Assembly: GCA_907165065.1 (NCBI GenBank)
Contig: OU015550.1
Location: forward strand, 1,974,001 to 2,038,000
DNA from: Caprimulgus europaeus
Taxonomy: Eukaryota > Chordata > Aves > Caprimulgiformes > Caprimulgidae
DNA: 64,000 nt
Direction: 5' to 3'
Part shown: positions 23,501 through 33,454 of the stretch, piece by piece
How the letters are laid out: each line of letters opens with the position of its first letter
How positions within the stretch are numbered: the stretch's first letter is position 1
The notes under the pieces: generated by a model
Databases searched by the model: none
What the model was told of the DNA's origin: nothing
The model's input: the letters and a program-made list of their open reading frames with translations, nothing else
Made by a program: the position numbers and the translations under genes

Positions 23501-26500
23501 AGGAGGAGGATGGTGTGGGATGAAGCAGGGGTTCATCCTACGAGCAGAACTCTCCTCCCCAAGCCCTGTGGATTTGGGGGGGGTCAGGCACCCCACTGTC
23601 CCCACACCATGGCATGTCTCAGGGCTGCTCAACTCCAGCCCCTCAGAGCAGCCATGTCCCTGGGGCTGTGGGGTGACATCCTGCTCTGTCCTTCCAGGCT
23701 GACACCCAGATGCAGCACCCAGGCAGGGTCTCCTTCGAGTTCATCGATAAGATGCGGTTGGTGAGTGTCTCCTTGCTGGGCACTGGGGGACAGAAGGGGA
23801 CAGGGACAAGGGCTGGCTGGTGCATGGTTGGGGGGGTCCTTAAGTCCCAAGTCTCCCCTTTTCAGTCCCCTTTGTGGGATGCAGCCCAGGAGGGTCCCAT
23901 CCTACCTGACCAGGTGGCTATTGAGCCCCAAGCCAGCCTACAGAACTGTAGAAGGGCACTTTGTGACTCTGTGCCTCAGTTTCCCCACGGCAAAGCGTGA
24001 TGGGAGGTGCTGCCCAATAACTAATCTCATTTTTCTGGTGGGGGGTGTGTGTGTCCTCGCAGAGTGACTCTGTCTGCTATGTGAAAGCTGCTTTTCCTCT
24101 GCTGGGCAAGATCCTGGAGCGAACAGAATTCAAGGAGAACTCGTCCAACGCCAGGAAGATGCAGGCGGTGCGCAGGATGTACAGCCGCATCGACGAGAAC
24201 GTCGACCCCTGCATCCGCGAGGAGGACGATGAGGAGAGGAAGGTGGGGTGTCCTCTACCCCGTGGGGTGCCACATCTGTGGGGGTGAGGGGCTGAGTCCT
24301 CATCCTTGGGTGAAATGGGGTGTCCAAAGCATCTATGGACACATCTGGGGTGTCCAGAGCATCCTGGTGTGGGGGTGAGGGGCTGAGTTGTCACCCCTGG
24401 GTGAAATGGGGTGTCCAGAGCATCTCTGGACACATCTGCGGTGTCCAGAGCATCCTGGTGTGGGGGTGAGGGGCTCAGTTGTCACCCTTGGGTGAAATGG
24501 GGTGTCCAGAGCATCCTGGCATGGGGGTGTGGGTCTGAGTTGTCACCCCTGGGTGAAAGGGGGTGTCCAGAGCATCTCTAGACACATCTGGGGTGTCCAG
24601 AGCATCCTGGCATGGGGGTGTGGGTCTGAGTCGTCACCCCTGGGTGAAGTGGGGTGTCCAGAGCATCCTGGTGTGGGGGTGAGGGGCTGAGTCATCACCC
24701 CTGGGTGAAGTGGGGTGTCCAGAGCATCCTGGCGTGGGGGTGTGGGTCTGAGTTGTCACCCCTGGGTGAAAGGGGGTGTCCAGAGCATCCTGGTGTGGGT
24801 GTGTTGGCAGGACCTTGAAGTGGAGCAGAGATGGGGTTGTGCATGGACACAGGAAGCCATGGTGGGGGTCAAACCCTGCCCTGGGTGCAGGTGGAACCCC
24901 CATGGTGGTGACACCGGGTGTGTGGCAATCATGGAGCCAATGCTGAGCCTGATCTTTCTCCAGCTCTCACAAATGTGCTTCGAGGAGTTCACCACCTCCC
25001 CTTACGAGATGCTGGTGCTGGTGAAGCAGTTCTTCCAGGACATCAACCAGCTGCTGCAGAACCAGGAGACCTTCGAGAAGGATTGCAGCCAGGTCTACCG
25101 CAAGACCTGCTTGGGACCCAGGAAGGCTGAATCCTCACCAGGTGAGATGTCAAGGATTGGTCTTTGCCTGGCAAACCCGTGCTGGGGATCCTGGGCTTGC
25201 CTGCATGGAGCAGCTTGCCAGCTGTGTGTCCCCAGCCGTGGGCATGGCACGTGTCTGCCTTGGTCCCTGTCTCTGTCCCTTGGCTGGTGGCTGTCCCCGT
25301 GGGGTGGCCTTGGTGTGTTGGCGAGCTCTGTCTGTGTCTGGGGAGAGCTGGGGTTGGGAGAAGGTGCTGGAGGTGGGATTTGGGCCAAATCCTGCTGGAA
25401 ATAAGGCCAGAGAGATGCTGAGGAGGCATCTTCATCAGCTGGGCTGGAGGCATCGGGCTCAGCTGCATCTCCAAGCCCCAGTGTCCGGGCTGAGTGGAAC
25501 ATGGAGAAACCGAGGCGCCGGGACCCCTCTGCCACCGACGTGCTGCATGACACCAACTATGTCACTTCAACTGCCCCCCCCTTGCCTCAGTTTCCCCTGA
25601 CCAAGCCTCCAGGGAGAGCATTGCCTGCCGGGGTGGAAGAGCCTGTGTTGCCGTCCGTGCTTCCGCGAGCGCCCGTGCTGTGTGTTTGCATGGGGAGGAG
25701 ACGTCTCGCTGCCATCCGTGTGTCCGAGCTGTGCCCTGCCCCTGTGCCGTGGGGGACGTTAAATGTGACTGTCCAGCTCCTGCCAGTCGTGGATAACCCA
25801 CACTGCCATCAGCTCAGGGGACCTGGTGATTCGGGTTTGCTTCATCCTGCCCGCTGCTTGTCACCTCTGTGCTGCCACGTCTGTCCCTGCCTGTTCCCTG
25901 CCCCACCTTCACTCTCTCTATATTTTTTGGGGGGGTGGGGGGCTGTTTGACCCTCTTGCCCAGGGCTGTGGGGAGGGATGGGGACATTGCTCCCTAACCT
26001 CAGATCTTCTGGCTGTGCCCCTCTTGGAGGCTGGTGACCCCACGGCCATCTCTTCTCTCTGCTTCTTTCAGGTGTGGGGACAGATCCTGACTGCAATTGC
26101 CTGTCCCCTGCCCTCCCTTCTGCCACCCAGCCCTCCCTCTCCGCTGCCACCCATGCCAGCAGGGAGGTGGCACCCGCTAGCACCCAGGTCCCTTACAGCC
26201 TCCTCCATGCCGCCCTCACTGACTTAGACATCCCATCTCAGCCCCCCAGTAGCACAGATGGTGGCTCGGGGACCGAGGAGGTCCTGGGTGCCGGGGTAGG
26301 TGACACAGTGTCGGTGCCGTCCCCCACGATGCAGAAGACAGTTCCAGCCGACAGCGCCGAAGCCCCCCTGGATCCAGCCGGGACCCTTGGCCTGGCGGCG
26401 ATGGACATCCCCATCCTGCGCGGGGATGGAGAGCTGGTGGAGGGGGACACCGAAGCGGTGGCCGGCCATCTGAGCCAGAAGCAGGGACCCTCCATCCTCC

Positions 26501-27321
26501 CGGAGCATCCCGGCGGGCTCAGGACCACCGCACCAGCAGAATCCCCCCGCAGCGGCTCGGTGGGCGGCGGAGCCGGGATCCGTCCTGCCAAAGCATCCGA
26601 GCCCGTCACGCAGCTCCGCTTCTCCAGGATGGCCCCGGAGATGTGGGACCAAGCGCCGGGTGGCCCCGGGGATGGGGCCAGGGGACGAGGCTGGGGGCTG
26701 AGCCGGCTGCGGGACCCCGAGGATGGCGGGGCTGGCCCCAGCTTTGACTCTGGCTTTGTTCTGAGCGCAGAGCAGCGCAGGAAGGAACCGGCCGCCAGCG
26801 AGGGCCGCCCGGAGCCCCTCATCTACATCACGGTGGCCAGCGTGGTGGCTGTCCTGCTGGCCGTGGGAGGGCTGCTCTTCTACAAGTATAAATCCAGGGT
26901 AAGACCCCCCTCCACCACCACCACCTCCCCCTGGACACAAACCTCTCCTGCCTCAGTTTCCCCACTTGTCTCTTGTTCTGTGTAGGTTGAACCCCATTTT
27001 CTGCATCATTTTGAGATTGGGGGGGGGGGAGAAGTGGTGCTGAGGATGTTATTTGGGAGATTCCCCCCCTTGCTGCAGCCCCCTCCCCACTGCTCATCTC
27101 CCCATTCCTCCTCCATCCACACAGGTCCTGGAGCGGCCGCTGGAAGATGGAAGCTGTGACCCTGAGGAACCAGAGAGGAGGTGGGTGTGATTCCATCCTG
27201 CTTGAGGGGAACTTTGGGGACCCCCACCCTGGATCACCCTGCCCTGAAACCCCCATCTTCTCCTCACAGGGCGTTACAGGGAGCGAGGGAATGTCCAGAG
27301 CTGGAGACTCAGGACCTCTAA
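20496..27321 (+). CDS. CSF1: Macrophage colony-stimulating factor 1 (M-CSF), 8 coding exons
   Basis: Coding exons are 20496-20516, 21680-21811, 23698-23760, 24063-24242, 24964-25141, 26072-26898, 27125-27180 and 27270-27321. They join in frame into 502 residues. CSF1 is the dimeric cytokine ligand of the receptor kinase CSF1R and controls macrophage and osteoclast survival and growth. The reading shows a hydrophobic signal peptide (about 8-26), a four-helix cytokine domain (about 30-185), a long Pro/Ser/Thr-rich spacer in exon 6, a transmembrane helix (about 441-462) followed by KYKSR, and a cytoplasmic tail of about 40 residues. Cytokine-domain cysteines are 36, 77, 122, 137, 173 and 181, and a DCNC motif follows at 198-201. 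The glycine at 60 stands where the mammalian protein has its interchain cysteine. The start codon follows a TATA box by about 100 bases, but has C at -3, a weak context. Intron phases match the mammalian gene as I know it. Identification is firm; the exact transcription start is inferred. Confidence 0.97.
20671..20880 (+). repeat. Degenerate CCCCGTCCCGGTTC repeat in CSF1 intron 1
   Basis: Four to five imperfect copies of GCCCCGTCCCGGTTCCTGGA / CCCGGGGGCTGA type units, strongly CpG-rich, directly after exon 1. Confidence 0.65.
21680..21811 (+). CDS. CSF1: CSF1 exon 2: signal peptide core and start of mature cytokine
   Basis: 44 codons lie between the acceptor ...TCAG and the donor GTGAGT, phase 0 at both ends. 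The translation has a leucine-rich hydrophobic stretch, then SIHETEQNSYCQQII. The cysteine in SYCQ is the first of the conserved intrachain cysteines. Cleavage is expected near residue 26-29. Confidence 0.96.
21812..23697. other. CSF1 intron 2
   Basis: Unique sequence apart from the 91-bp inverted copy. At 22100-22660 it is CpG-rich, with CTCTTCCTCTTT at 22646-22657, whose complement AAAGAGGAAGAG resembles a PU.1/ETS site. This could be an intronic control region. Confidence 0.35.
22753..22843 (-). repeat. 91-bp inverted copy of the CSF1 exon 6 acceptor, in intron 2
   Basis: Read on the minus strand this interval equals 26026-26116 at all 91 positions by base-by-base comparison. It contains the intron 5 polypyrimidine tract, the TTTCAG acceptor and the first 45 bases of exon 6. 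Both edges end abruptly in unrelated sequence, so it is a discrete duplication with inversion. The partner arm lies 3,182 bases downstream. Confidence 0.97.
23698..23760 (+). CDS. CSF1: CSF1 exon 3
   Basis: 21 codons, phase 0 at both ends, between TTCCAG and GTGAGT. It reads ADTQMQHPGRVSFEFIDKM.., aligning with the mammalian segment that ends FEFVDQ. Glycine 60 takes the place of the cysteine that forms the central interchain disulfide in mammals. Confidence 0.96.
24063..24242 (+). CDS. CSF1: CSF1 exon 4
   Basis: 60 codons, phase 0 at both ends, between CTCGCAG and GTGGGG. It contains SVCYVKAAFPLL and VDPCIREEDDEER, with two conserved cysteines (77 and 122). These are helices of the four-helix bundle. 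Confidence 0.96.
24262..24800 (+). repeat. Approximately 62-bp minisatellite in CSF1 intron 4
   Basis: Units carry GGGGTGTCCAGAGCATCCTG, GTGGGGGTGAGGGGCTGAG and TCACCCCTGGGTGAAATG. The landmark GTGTCCAGAGCATC recurs with spacings near 62 bases, some units having an extra 25-28 base segment. It fills most of intron 4. Confidence 0.9.
24964..25141 (+). CDS. CSF1: CSF1 exon 5: end of the cytokine domain
   Basis: 59 codons plus one base, between CTCCAG and GTGAGA. It reads LSQMCFEEFTTSPYEML.. and ends with DCSQVYRKTC, carrying cysteines 137, 173 and 181. It leaves phase 1, completed by GT at the start of exon 6. Confidence 0.96.
26026..26116 (+). repeat. Partner arm of the 91-bp inverted repeat (intron 5/exon 6 junction)
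   Basis: This is the genic arm: 46 bases of intron 5 and 45 bases of exon 6. In the CSF1 pre-mRNA it is fully complementary to 22753-22843. Exons 3, 4 and 5 lie inside the loop. Confidence 0.97.
26072..26898 (+). CDS. CSF1: CSF1 exon 6: large spacer exon and transmembrane helix
   Basis: This 827-base exon begins after TTTCAG and opens with GVGTDPDCNCLSP, matching the mammalian PDCNCL motif whose cysteines make extra interchain bonds. A low-complexity extracellular stalk follows (Pro, Ser, Thr, Gly, acidic). Near the 3' end YITVASVVAVLLAVGGLLFY is the membrane anchor, then KYKSR before the donor GTAAGA. In mammals, internal splicing in this exon gives the short CSF1 form. The 91 bases 26026-26116 spanning its acceptor have a perfect inverted copy in intron 2. 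Confidence 0.96.
27125..27180 (+). CDS. CSF1: CSF1 exon 7: cytoplasmic tail
   Basis: 56 bases between ACACAG and GTGGGT, reading VLERPLEDGSCDPEEPER and leaving two bases (AG). This is the short cytoplasmic segment after the membrane helix. Confidence 0.93.
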
Positions 27322-27322
27322 G
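27270..27322 (+). CDS. CSF1: CSF1 exon 8: C-terminus and stop
   Basis: The exon begins after CTCACAG, completes the split arginine and reads ALQGARECPELETQDL, then TAA at 27319-27321. A consensus donor (GTGAGC) follows one base after the stop, so an intron within the 3'UTR is likely, as in the mammalian gene. Confidence 0.92.
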
Positions 27323-27643
27323 GTGAGCAGGGGCTGGATGTGACCTCACAGGGCTCCAGTCCAAACCCTTGGGGACATTTGAATCCCCAGACTGTCCCCA
27401 CCTCAGTCATGGGCAGGGAAATGGGGCTGCTGGCAGGAGGTGGATGGGGTGGGAAGACACAGAGAGCAGCAGGTCTGCGCCTCAGCGCTGCCAGCGTGCG
27501 GTTTTACAGCCCATTAATCCATTTCCAGAACTTTCTTAATATATAGAAGATTATTTTTCCTGTGGTTTTGATGTGTTTCTCACCCTTCCCCCCATCCCTG
27601 GCAGAGCCTCAGCCCTCACTCATCCTTTTCCTCCACTCCCCAG

Positions 27644-29275
27644 GGCCTGAGGTGGGATGTGAAGCTGCTCGGGGAGGAGGGGACGGATCTGGATGCTCCT
27701 CGCCGTGCGAAGGAGGATCGGCGCGCGCTGACCCCTGCGTGGTCCCACCGTGATGCTGACGCTTCCTCCTCCCTCACTGGTGGCCAGAGACTGCAAAAAA
27801 AACTCCTGGAAAGGATGGGGGGGCTGCACCCCGAGTTGGACCCCTGGACACTGGGAAGCAAAAGGCTGGAAGGCGTCAGATTGTCACCGAAGGGCTTTGC
27901 TGGGCCGGTGGCTGATGTGACACCACGGTGCTGAGCGGGATGATGGAGATGCTGGGGTGATGGATCCCAATGGGACATGGCCAACGCTGGATGAAGATGG
28001 AGGAGAGCAGCTCCCTGAATCCTTCAGCTCTTCTCCCACCCCAGCACAACGGGGGTCACATCACCCCCCCCAGTTTCACCCTGCCTTTTCCAAACTGGAC
28101 CATCCTGGATGCCGAGGGGGTGGATCAGTCACTGGGACTACACAAACCCCAGCCCCAACCTGCAACAAAAACCCTCACACTGTGAATATTTAAAGCCCAC
28201 CAGTGCCCATGTCCACACGTGGGGGGGCTGGGTTTGGGGGTGACACTTGGCACCATCCCACTCCCCATCCTCCTGCTACCGGAGCTCTGGCTCCGGTCCC
28301 GCGCCCGAGCTGGCCTCGGCTCGCTGTTGTGTCATTAGGGTTTTATTTTTAATAGAGAGGATGAAAGTCTTTATCCCACAGAATTATTTTCTGGGGGGGT
28401 GGGGGGGACCCTCCTGCCCCCCCTGGCAGGGTTATTGCTGCGAGCTGGCCTCGCCTGCCACTGGACTATTAGTATTTTTATTATTATTATTATTAATTGT
28501 TTTTGGTTATGACTGCGCTTTAGAGAAGGGAAACGGGGCCGGGGAAGGACTGGATCCACGTGGGGGTAAGAGATGGTACCTGGAGGAGGGGGCAGCTTAT
28601 CCCCTCCCCTTCCCCTCAACCCTGGATTTGGGAAAAGCCTCAGTTTGGGGTGAACCAGCCCTGCAACCACCCCACACCCTGGGCTTGGGTCCCATCCTGC
28701 CCCAGCACAGCACCCCTCCGGCTCTGAATGTGAAGCGTGGCCAGCGCTGCTCTTGGGCTTTGAAGGATGATTTTTCTACGGTGGAAGAAGCTGTGGACAA
28801 AGCAGAGGTGGTTGGAAAGGAAATGTTGCTTATTCAGTGGGTTTTTAATGTTTTTTTTTTTTTTTTTTAAATATGTGTATTTATGACTGCCAAAAGGAAA
28901 AGTTTCCTGGTGTAAATCAGGACCAAAAGCCCTGACTGCAGTAAGGAGGTTGGGACCAAACTGGGTGCTGGTGTAAACCATCAGCTCAGCATCCATTTGC
29001 ACCGGGGAGATACCAACACCGTGTTGGCCCCACTCCTTGGTGGGGGGTGAGGTGAAGTGGGGTGGGGGGGACTTGCCTTTGAGCTGTGTCAGATTTATTT
29101 TGCCTTTTTTTTGTTGTTTTATTTTGTCTTTTTTTTTGTTTTATTTTGTTTTTTTTATACAATGAAATGTTGAAATATTTTATACAAAGTCATTTAAAGA
29201 AATCTATTTAAAGAAAATAATAGGAAACAGCTTTGTATATTTAATATTATTAATAAAGAGAGAGGTGGAGTGTTG
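27644..29275 (+). other. CSF1: CSF1 3'UTR exon 9 (inferred)
   Basis: The nearest good acceptor after the stop-exon donor is TCCCCAG ending at 27643. From there the sequence is non-coding to an AT-rich end. It holds a TTA repeat (about 28478-28495), a T run at 28849-28868 and several ATTTA pentamers in the last 400 bases, the type of AU-rich element that destabilises cytokine mRNAs. The poly(A) signal is at 29252. The exon 9 start is inferred from splice consensus only. Confidence 0.6.
29252..29257 (+). terminator. CSF1: CSF1 poly(A) signal AATAAA
   Basis: AATAAA in an AT-rich stretch, followed within about 25 bases by a GT-rich segment (GTGTTGTGTAATGTGTG) that fits a downstream cleavage element. 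G-runs begin immediately after. Confidence 0.75.
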
Positions 29276-29284
29276 TGTAATGTG

Positions 29285-29565
29285 TGGGAGCTGGGGGGGG
29301 TCATGGGTTGAGGGGGGGGGGGGGGGTGGGAAACACAGCCTGTGAGCACCCAGCTCTGAAACATGGGGTCCTTGATTGGGGGGGGTGGCAGAGGAAGGGG
29401 GGTGAGGGGACATCTGGGAGGGTGAAGGGACATCTTGGGGCGATGGGGGGGGTGAGGAGGGAGAGGTGAAGGGACATCTTGGGGGGGGGGGGGGTGGGGG
29501 TTAAGGATGGAGAGGGGATCTGGCCCTACAGTTGCATCACTGGGTTTGGGGGGGGGGGGGTGACA
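29285..29565 (+). other. Dense poly-G runs just downstream of the CSF1 poly(A) site
   Basis: At least seven runs of eight or more G, including about 15 at 29312 and 12-13 at 29480 and 29550. G-quadruplex formation on the non-template strand is likely. Such G-rich elements can slow polymerase and help 3'-end formation; that role is inferred here. Confidence 0.7.
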
Positions 29566-31474
29566 TGGGGGGGGTCCTGGGAGATGCAGGAATTGGGGAT
29601 GGACCCCTCCACCCTGGCTCTGGGATGCTCTGAGGACACAGGGGTGCAATGGGGGGGTCCCCAAGAGGTGATTGGAGGGGGTAGCTCTGGGCTCTGCTTG
29701 GGGAGGGGGTCCAGGGAAAGGCCAGAGCCCCCCCTCCCCTCTCAGGGCAGAGGTCTGGATGTGACCAGGGCTGGGGGGGTCACGCTGGTGGCTGGCTGTG
29801 ACACCCTGACCCCGCTTTCCTGTTGATGCACATGGGAGTTCATGGTCACTGGCATGAGGACAGAGGGACACATCCGCTCTCCATGTCCCCAAATCCCCCC
29901 TGGCATGACCAGGGTGGGGGGGCTCCAGGTGTGGGATCCCCTTCCCAGCAATGGGACCCCCCCAAAATCCATGGGGTGGGTGGGGCAGCAGCTGCTTAAA
30001 GCAAACAGACTCTTAGCAAAGCTTCCTGCCAGCACTTCACTTGGAGAGGCAGCACTTGAAGAGGCATTTCCTTTCCCCCCCCTCCCCCCCACCGAGCCCC
30101 CCAACCCCCCCATCCCATATCCACCCCCTTCCCCAGCTCCCCTTGCCTTCCACAAATGGGGGAGCCCCATATCCCACTCTGCTTGCACAGATCCAGCATC
30201 TCCATGGGGGTACACAGAGCACCAGGGGGTTTCCCACCACCTTGACCCCCACTCTGAGCTGATGTTTGGGGGGGGGGGTGCAGGATTAACCCCCCCCTCA
30301 TTGCTGCCCCAGAAGGGCAGGATGAGGCCCGGGAGCTCTTTGTGGGTTGCTGACAACCAGGATTCCTCGAGGGGAGCTGACTCAGCCCCAAGCTCTTCCT
30401 TTCCCCAGCAGCAATCGGGGGTTTCCCAGCTCCACATCCCCTTCCCCGGGAAGTGGGACCTATAAATATCCCACCAGCTTGAGGCCACGGTCATTATGGT
30501 TGGATTGGGGGGGTAGGGGGGGTATTTAAGGGCAGAGGTTGCTGTGATTGGGTGGGCAGGGTGTTTGGGTTTGAGGGTGGTGGGTGCAGACAGCCCCCAC
30601 CCTGCAGGTAGCTCCAGGTGGAAGCTAGCTGTGCAGGAAATGGTGTTCACTCTGGAGCGGAATGATGGCAGGGTGAGGGACAAGGGATGAATGCTTTGGT
30701 AGAGGTTGGAGGAGCAGTGTCCCTGGCTGCTGGTGGGGGTGTGAGGAGCATTGATACCTGCCCCCTCTGAATTTACACCCCAAAAACCCTCATCCCTGAC
30801 CCCCCCTGCCTGCTTCAAGTCACCCAAACCTGTGAAGGCACGTGGAAAATGCAGGAAAAAAAGGGAAAATTCCATCTCCCTGCCCCAGAATTTGGGCCAG
30901 GAGGGTCCCTCTCTTCTCATGTCCCCAACTGGTGGCCTCTTCCCCATCTTATCCCCGATCCAAGTGGGAGCAGAGAGGCGATTCCTTGCCCCGAGCTGCG
31001 CCCCCCCTCATCCATCCCCCTGCAATTTAAGGGGGGCAAAACCTCCTCTCAGTTCCCAGCATCAGGGATTCCACACCTGGGGGGGACACTGAGCTGTGTC
31101 CCTGTCCCCCCACACCCCGGGACTGAGTGGGGCACAGAGGACAGTGGCATCCTGGGGTCCAAAAGTGGGTGTTTGTGCCTTAAAAAGTTACCTGGATAGG
31201 GTAAAAAAGGGGGATTTTGGGGAAAAGGTGAGTGGAGGAGGGGAAGGCATCAGCCATCCTGGGACCTGCTGGGCAGTGGCACTGCATGGGCATGGGGTGG
31301 CAGGGGGTGGCAGGGGGTGGCACAGGGTGGCATGGGGTGGCATATATCAGGGGCACCCTGCCCCAGCATCCTCCTTGGGCACCCCAGCACCAAACCCAGG
31401 GGGTCCCCCACATCCCTGGTGCTTGTGATATCAAGGGGGCTGGGACCACCCAGGCTCACTCTGCTGCCCTGAGA
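29566..31474. other. CSF1-AHCYL1 intergenic DNA
   Basis: No gene seen. At 30330-30480 there is TGACTCA (30378), GGGGGTTTCC (near 30416, kappaB-like) and CCTATAAATA, together resembling a compact regulatory element. A GGTGGCAGGG decamer repeat occupies 31280-31340. Confidence 0.4.
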
Positions 31475-31965
31475 CCCCTCCAAGGGCCCTGAAACCCCCC
31501 AAGTGCTCCAGGACCCCCATCCAAGTACCCCGAGACCCCTCCCAAATGTCCTGAGACCCCCCTCCAAGTGCCCTGAGACCCTAAGTACCCCAAGACCCCT
31601 CCCAAGTGCCCTGAGACCCTCCCAAGTACCCCAAAACTCCCCCAAGTGCCCCAAGACCCCCCCCACAAATGCCCTGAGACCCCCCAAAGTGCCCCAAGAC
31701 CCTCTCCAAGTACCCCAAGACCCCACAAATGCCCTGAGACCCCCCTCCAAGTACCCCAAGACCCCCCAAAGTGCCCTAAGACCCCCCTCCAAGTATCCCA
31801 AGACCCCCCCCACGTACCCCAAGACCCCTCCCAAGTGCCCCAAGACCCCCTCCAAGTGCCCCAAGACCCCCCGAAGTGCCCAAAGACCCCACAAATGCCC
31901 CGAGACCCCCCCTCCAAATGCCCTGAGATCCCCCCAAGTGCCCAAAGACCCTCTCCAAGTGCCCC
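31475..31965 (+). repeat. 21-22 bp minisatellite, block 1 (CCAAGTGCCCCAAGACCCCC)
   Basis: About 22 units such as TCCAAGTGCCCTGAGACCCC. C-rich on +, G-rich on -. Block 2 at 32262 has the same unit. Confidence 0.92.
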
Positions 31966-32261
31966 CAGTGGCCTCTGCCCACCCCGGGACGCGCCCCCCT
32001 CCCCGCTGCGGGCACCGCGGAGCTGCTGACGGGGCAGAAGTGCCCGGAAGGGCCCCGGGCCGGCGGTTCCTGGGGTACAACGGGGCCGGGACAAGGTTTT
32101 GGCCAAGGAACTGCTGGAGCGTTCTGGTGCCCAGAGGCTGCTTTGTGGGCAGACAAAGCGATTTTGGTTAAAAAATGTTATCTGGGCACCACCCCTCCCC
32201 CCCCCCCCGCCCCCCTCCCTCCCGGGGTTTTAAGCCAAATGTTGATGTTTTCCCAGTTTGT
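31966..32261. other. Unique GC-rich island between two blocks of one minisatellite
   Basis: About 300 non-repetitive bases, with a CpG-rich first half (GGGACGCGCCCCCCTCCCCG, GGGCCGGCGGTTCC) and an AT-richer end. I recognise no gene in it. It interrupts an otherwise continuous tandem array. Confidence 0.6.
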
Positions 32262-32745
32262 ATTTTAAGACCCCCCCAAGTGCCCCAAAACTCCTCCAAG
32301 TGCCCTGAAACCCCCCTCCAAGTGCCCCAAGACCCTCTCCAAGTACCCCAAGACACCCCTCCAAATGCCCCAAGACTCCCCCAAGTGCCCTGAAACCCCC
32401 CAAAGTGCCCCAAGACCCCCTCCAAGTGGCCCAAGACCCCCCTAAGTGCCCTAAGACCCCTCCAAGTGACCCAAGACCCCCCTCCAAGTGCCCCAAGACC
32501 CCCCTCCAAATGCCCCAAGACTCCCCCAAGTGCCCTGAGACCCTCCAAAGTGCCCCAAGACCCTCTCCAAGTACCCCAAGACCCCTCCAAGTGCCCTGAG
32601 ACCCCCCAAAGTGCCCCAAGACCCCCTCCAACTGCCCCAAGATGCCCGTAAGTGCCCTGAGACCCCTCCAAGTGCCTCAGGACCCCCCTCCAAGTGCTCC
32701 GAGACCCCCCAAAGTGCCCCAAGACCCTCTCCAAGTGCCTCCCAA
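32262..32745 (+). repeat. 21-22 bp minisatellite, block 2
   Basis: Same unit as 31475-31965 (CCAAGTGCCCCAAGACCCCC and variants), about 22 copies. The long Gly/Trp/Leu frames on the minus strand are repeat artefacts. Confidence 0.92.
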
Positions 32746-33454
32746 GTGGGAAAGCAAAGGCTGAGTGGGGCTTGGACACCCCCTCCCTGGGTGTCTGGGG
32801 GGGCGTTTGGGGATGGGGTCAGGGTGTCCCATGGGTGCTGCCTTCCTGCCTGGCCTGGGACAGAGGCACAAGCCCGACCCCAGAGGGGACCCTGTGGACC
32901 TGGGGGTGATGGTTGGGCAGGGTGGGTGAGCACCCATGGGTGGGGCTGGGAGTGGGGTGACAGCTGGCTGAGTGGGGTGACAGTTGGCAGGACAGACAGA
33001 CACCCATGGGTGGGGGCAGATCCATGGGCAGAACAGACAGACACCCATGGGTGGGGGCAGGACCTCTGCCTGCACCCTCAGCCCCCCCTTGCATGCTCCC
33101 CGAGGGGTGTGGGTGCTGTTGGGGGTCCCGGGTGGGTGCCCCGGTGGGTGCTGATCCCTCAGCCCCGGCCATGGTGCAGAATGTGGCCCCTCCGTGTCCC
33201 GTGGGCAGGGGGTGGGTGTCCCTGAAGGGGCCAGCGTGGACCCCACCGTGGGGGGACCCCAGTGCCCGAGGGGTGGGGTGAGGAGGAGAAGGGAAGGGGG
33301 GGGATGAAGGCAGCTCTGCCCAGACCCAGCACCCCCAAACAGGGCTCAGCACCCCCAGCCCGGGGTGGGGACACTGCGGGGTGATTCTGGGGACCTCAGG
33401 GCTCCGGTCAGCTCGTTAATGGGTAACGAGGGAGGACACGAACCCTGCCCAGTG
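32746..33454. other. CSF1-AHCYL1 intergenic DNA, no gene seen
   Basis: GC-rich sequence with the short CACCCATGGGTG duplication at 32936. No exon recognised. Confidence 0.5.
32936..33062 (+). repeat. Short tandem duplication with GACAGACAGACACCCATGGG
   Basis: Two to three units containing CAGACAGACACCCATGGGTG and GGGGCAG, about 50 bases apart. Confidence 0.7.

Noticed and set aside
26224-26940. 238-codon minus-strand frame inside CSF1 exon 6
   Set aside because: GC-rich antisense shadow of the real exon.
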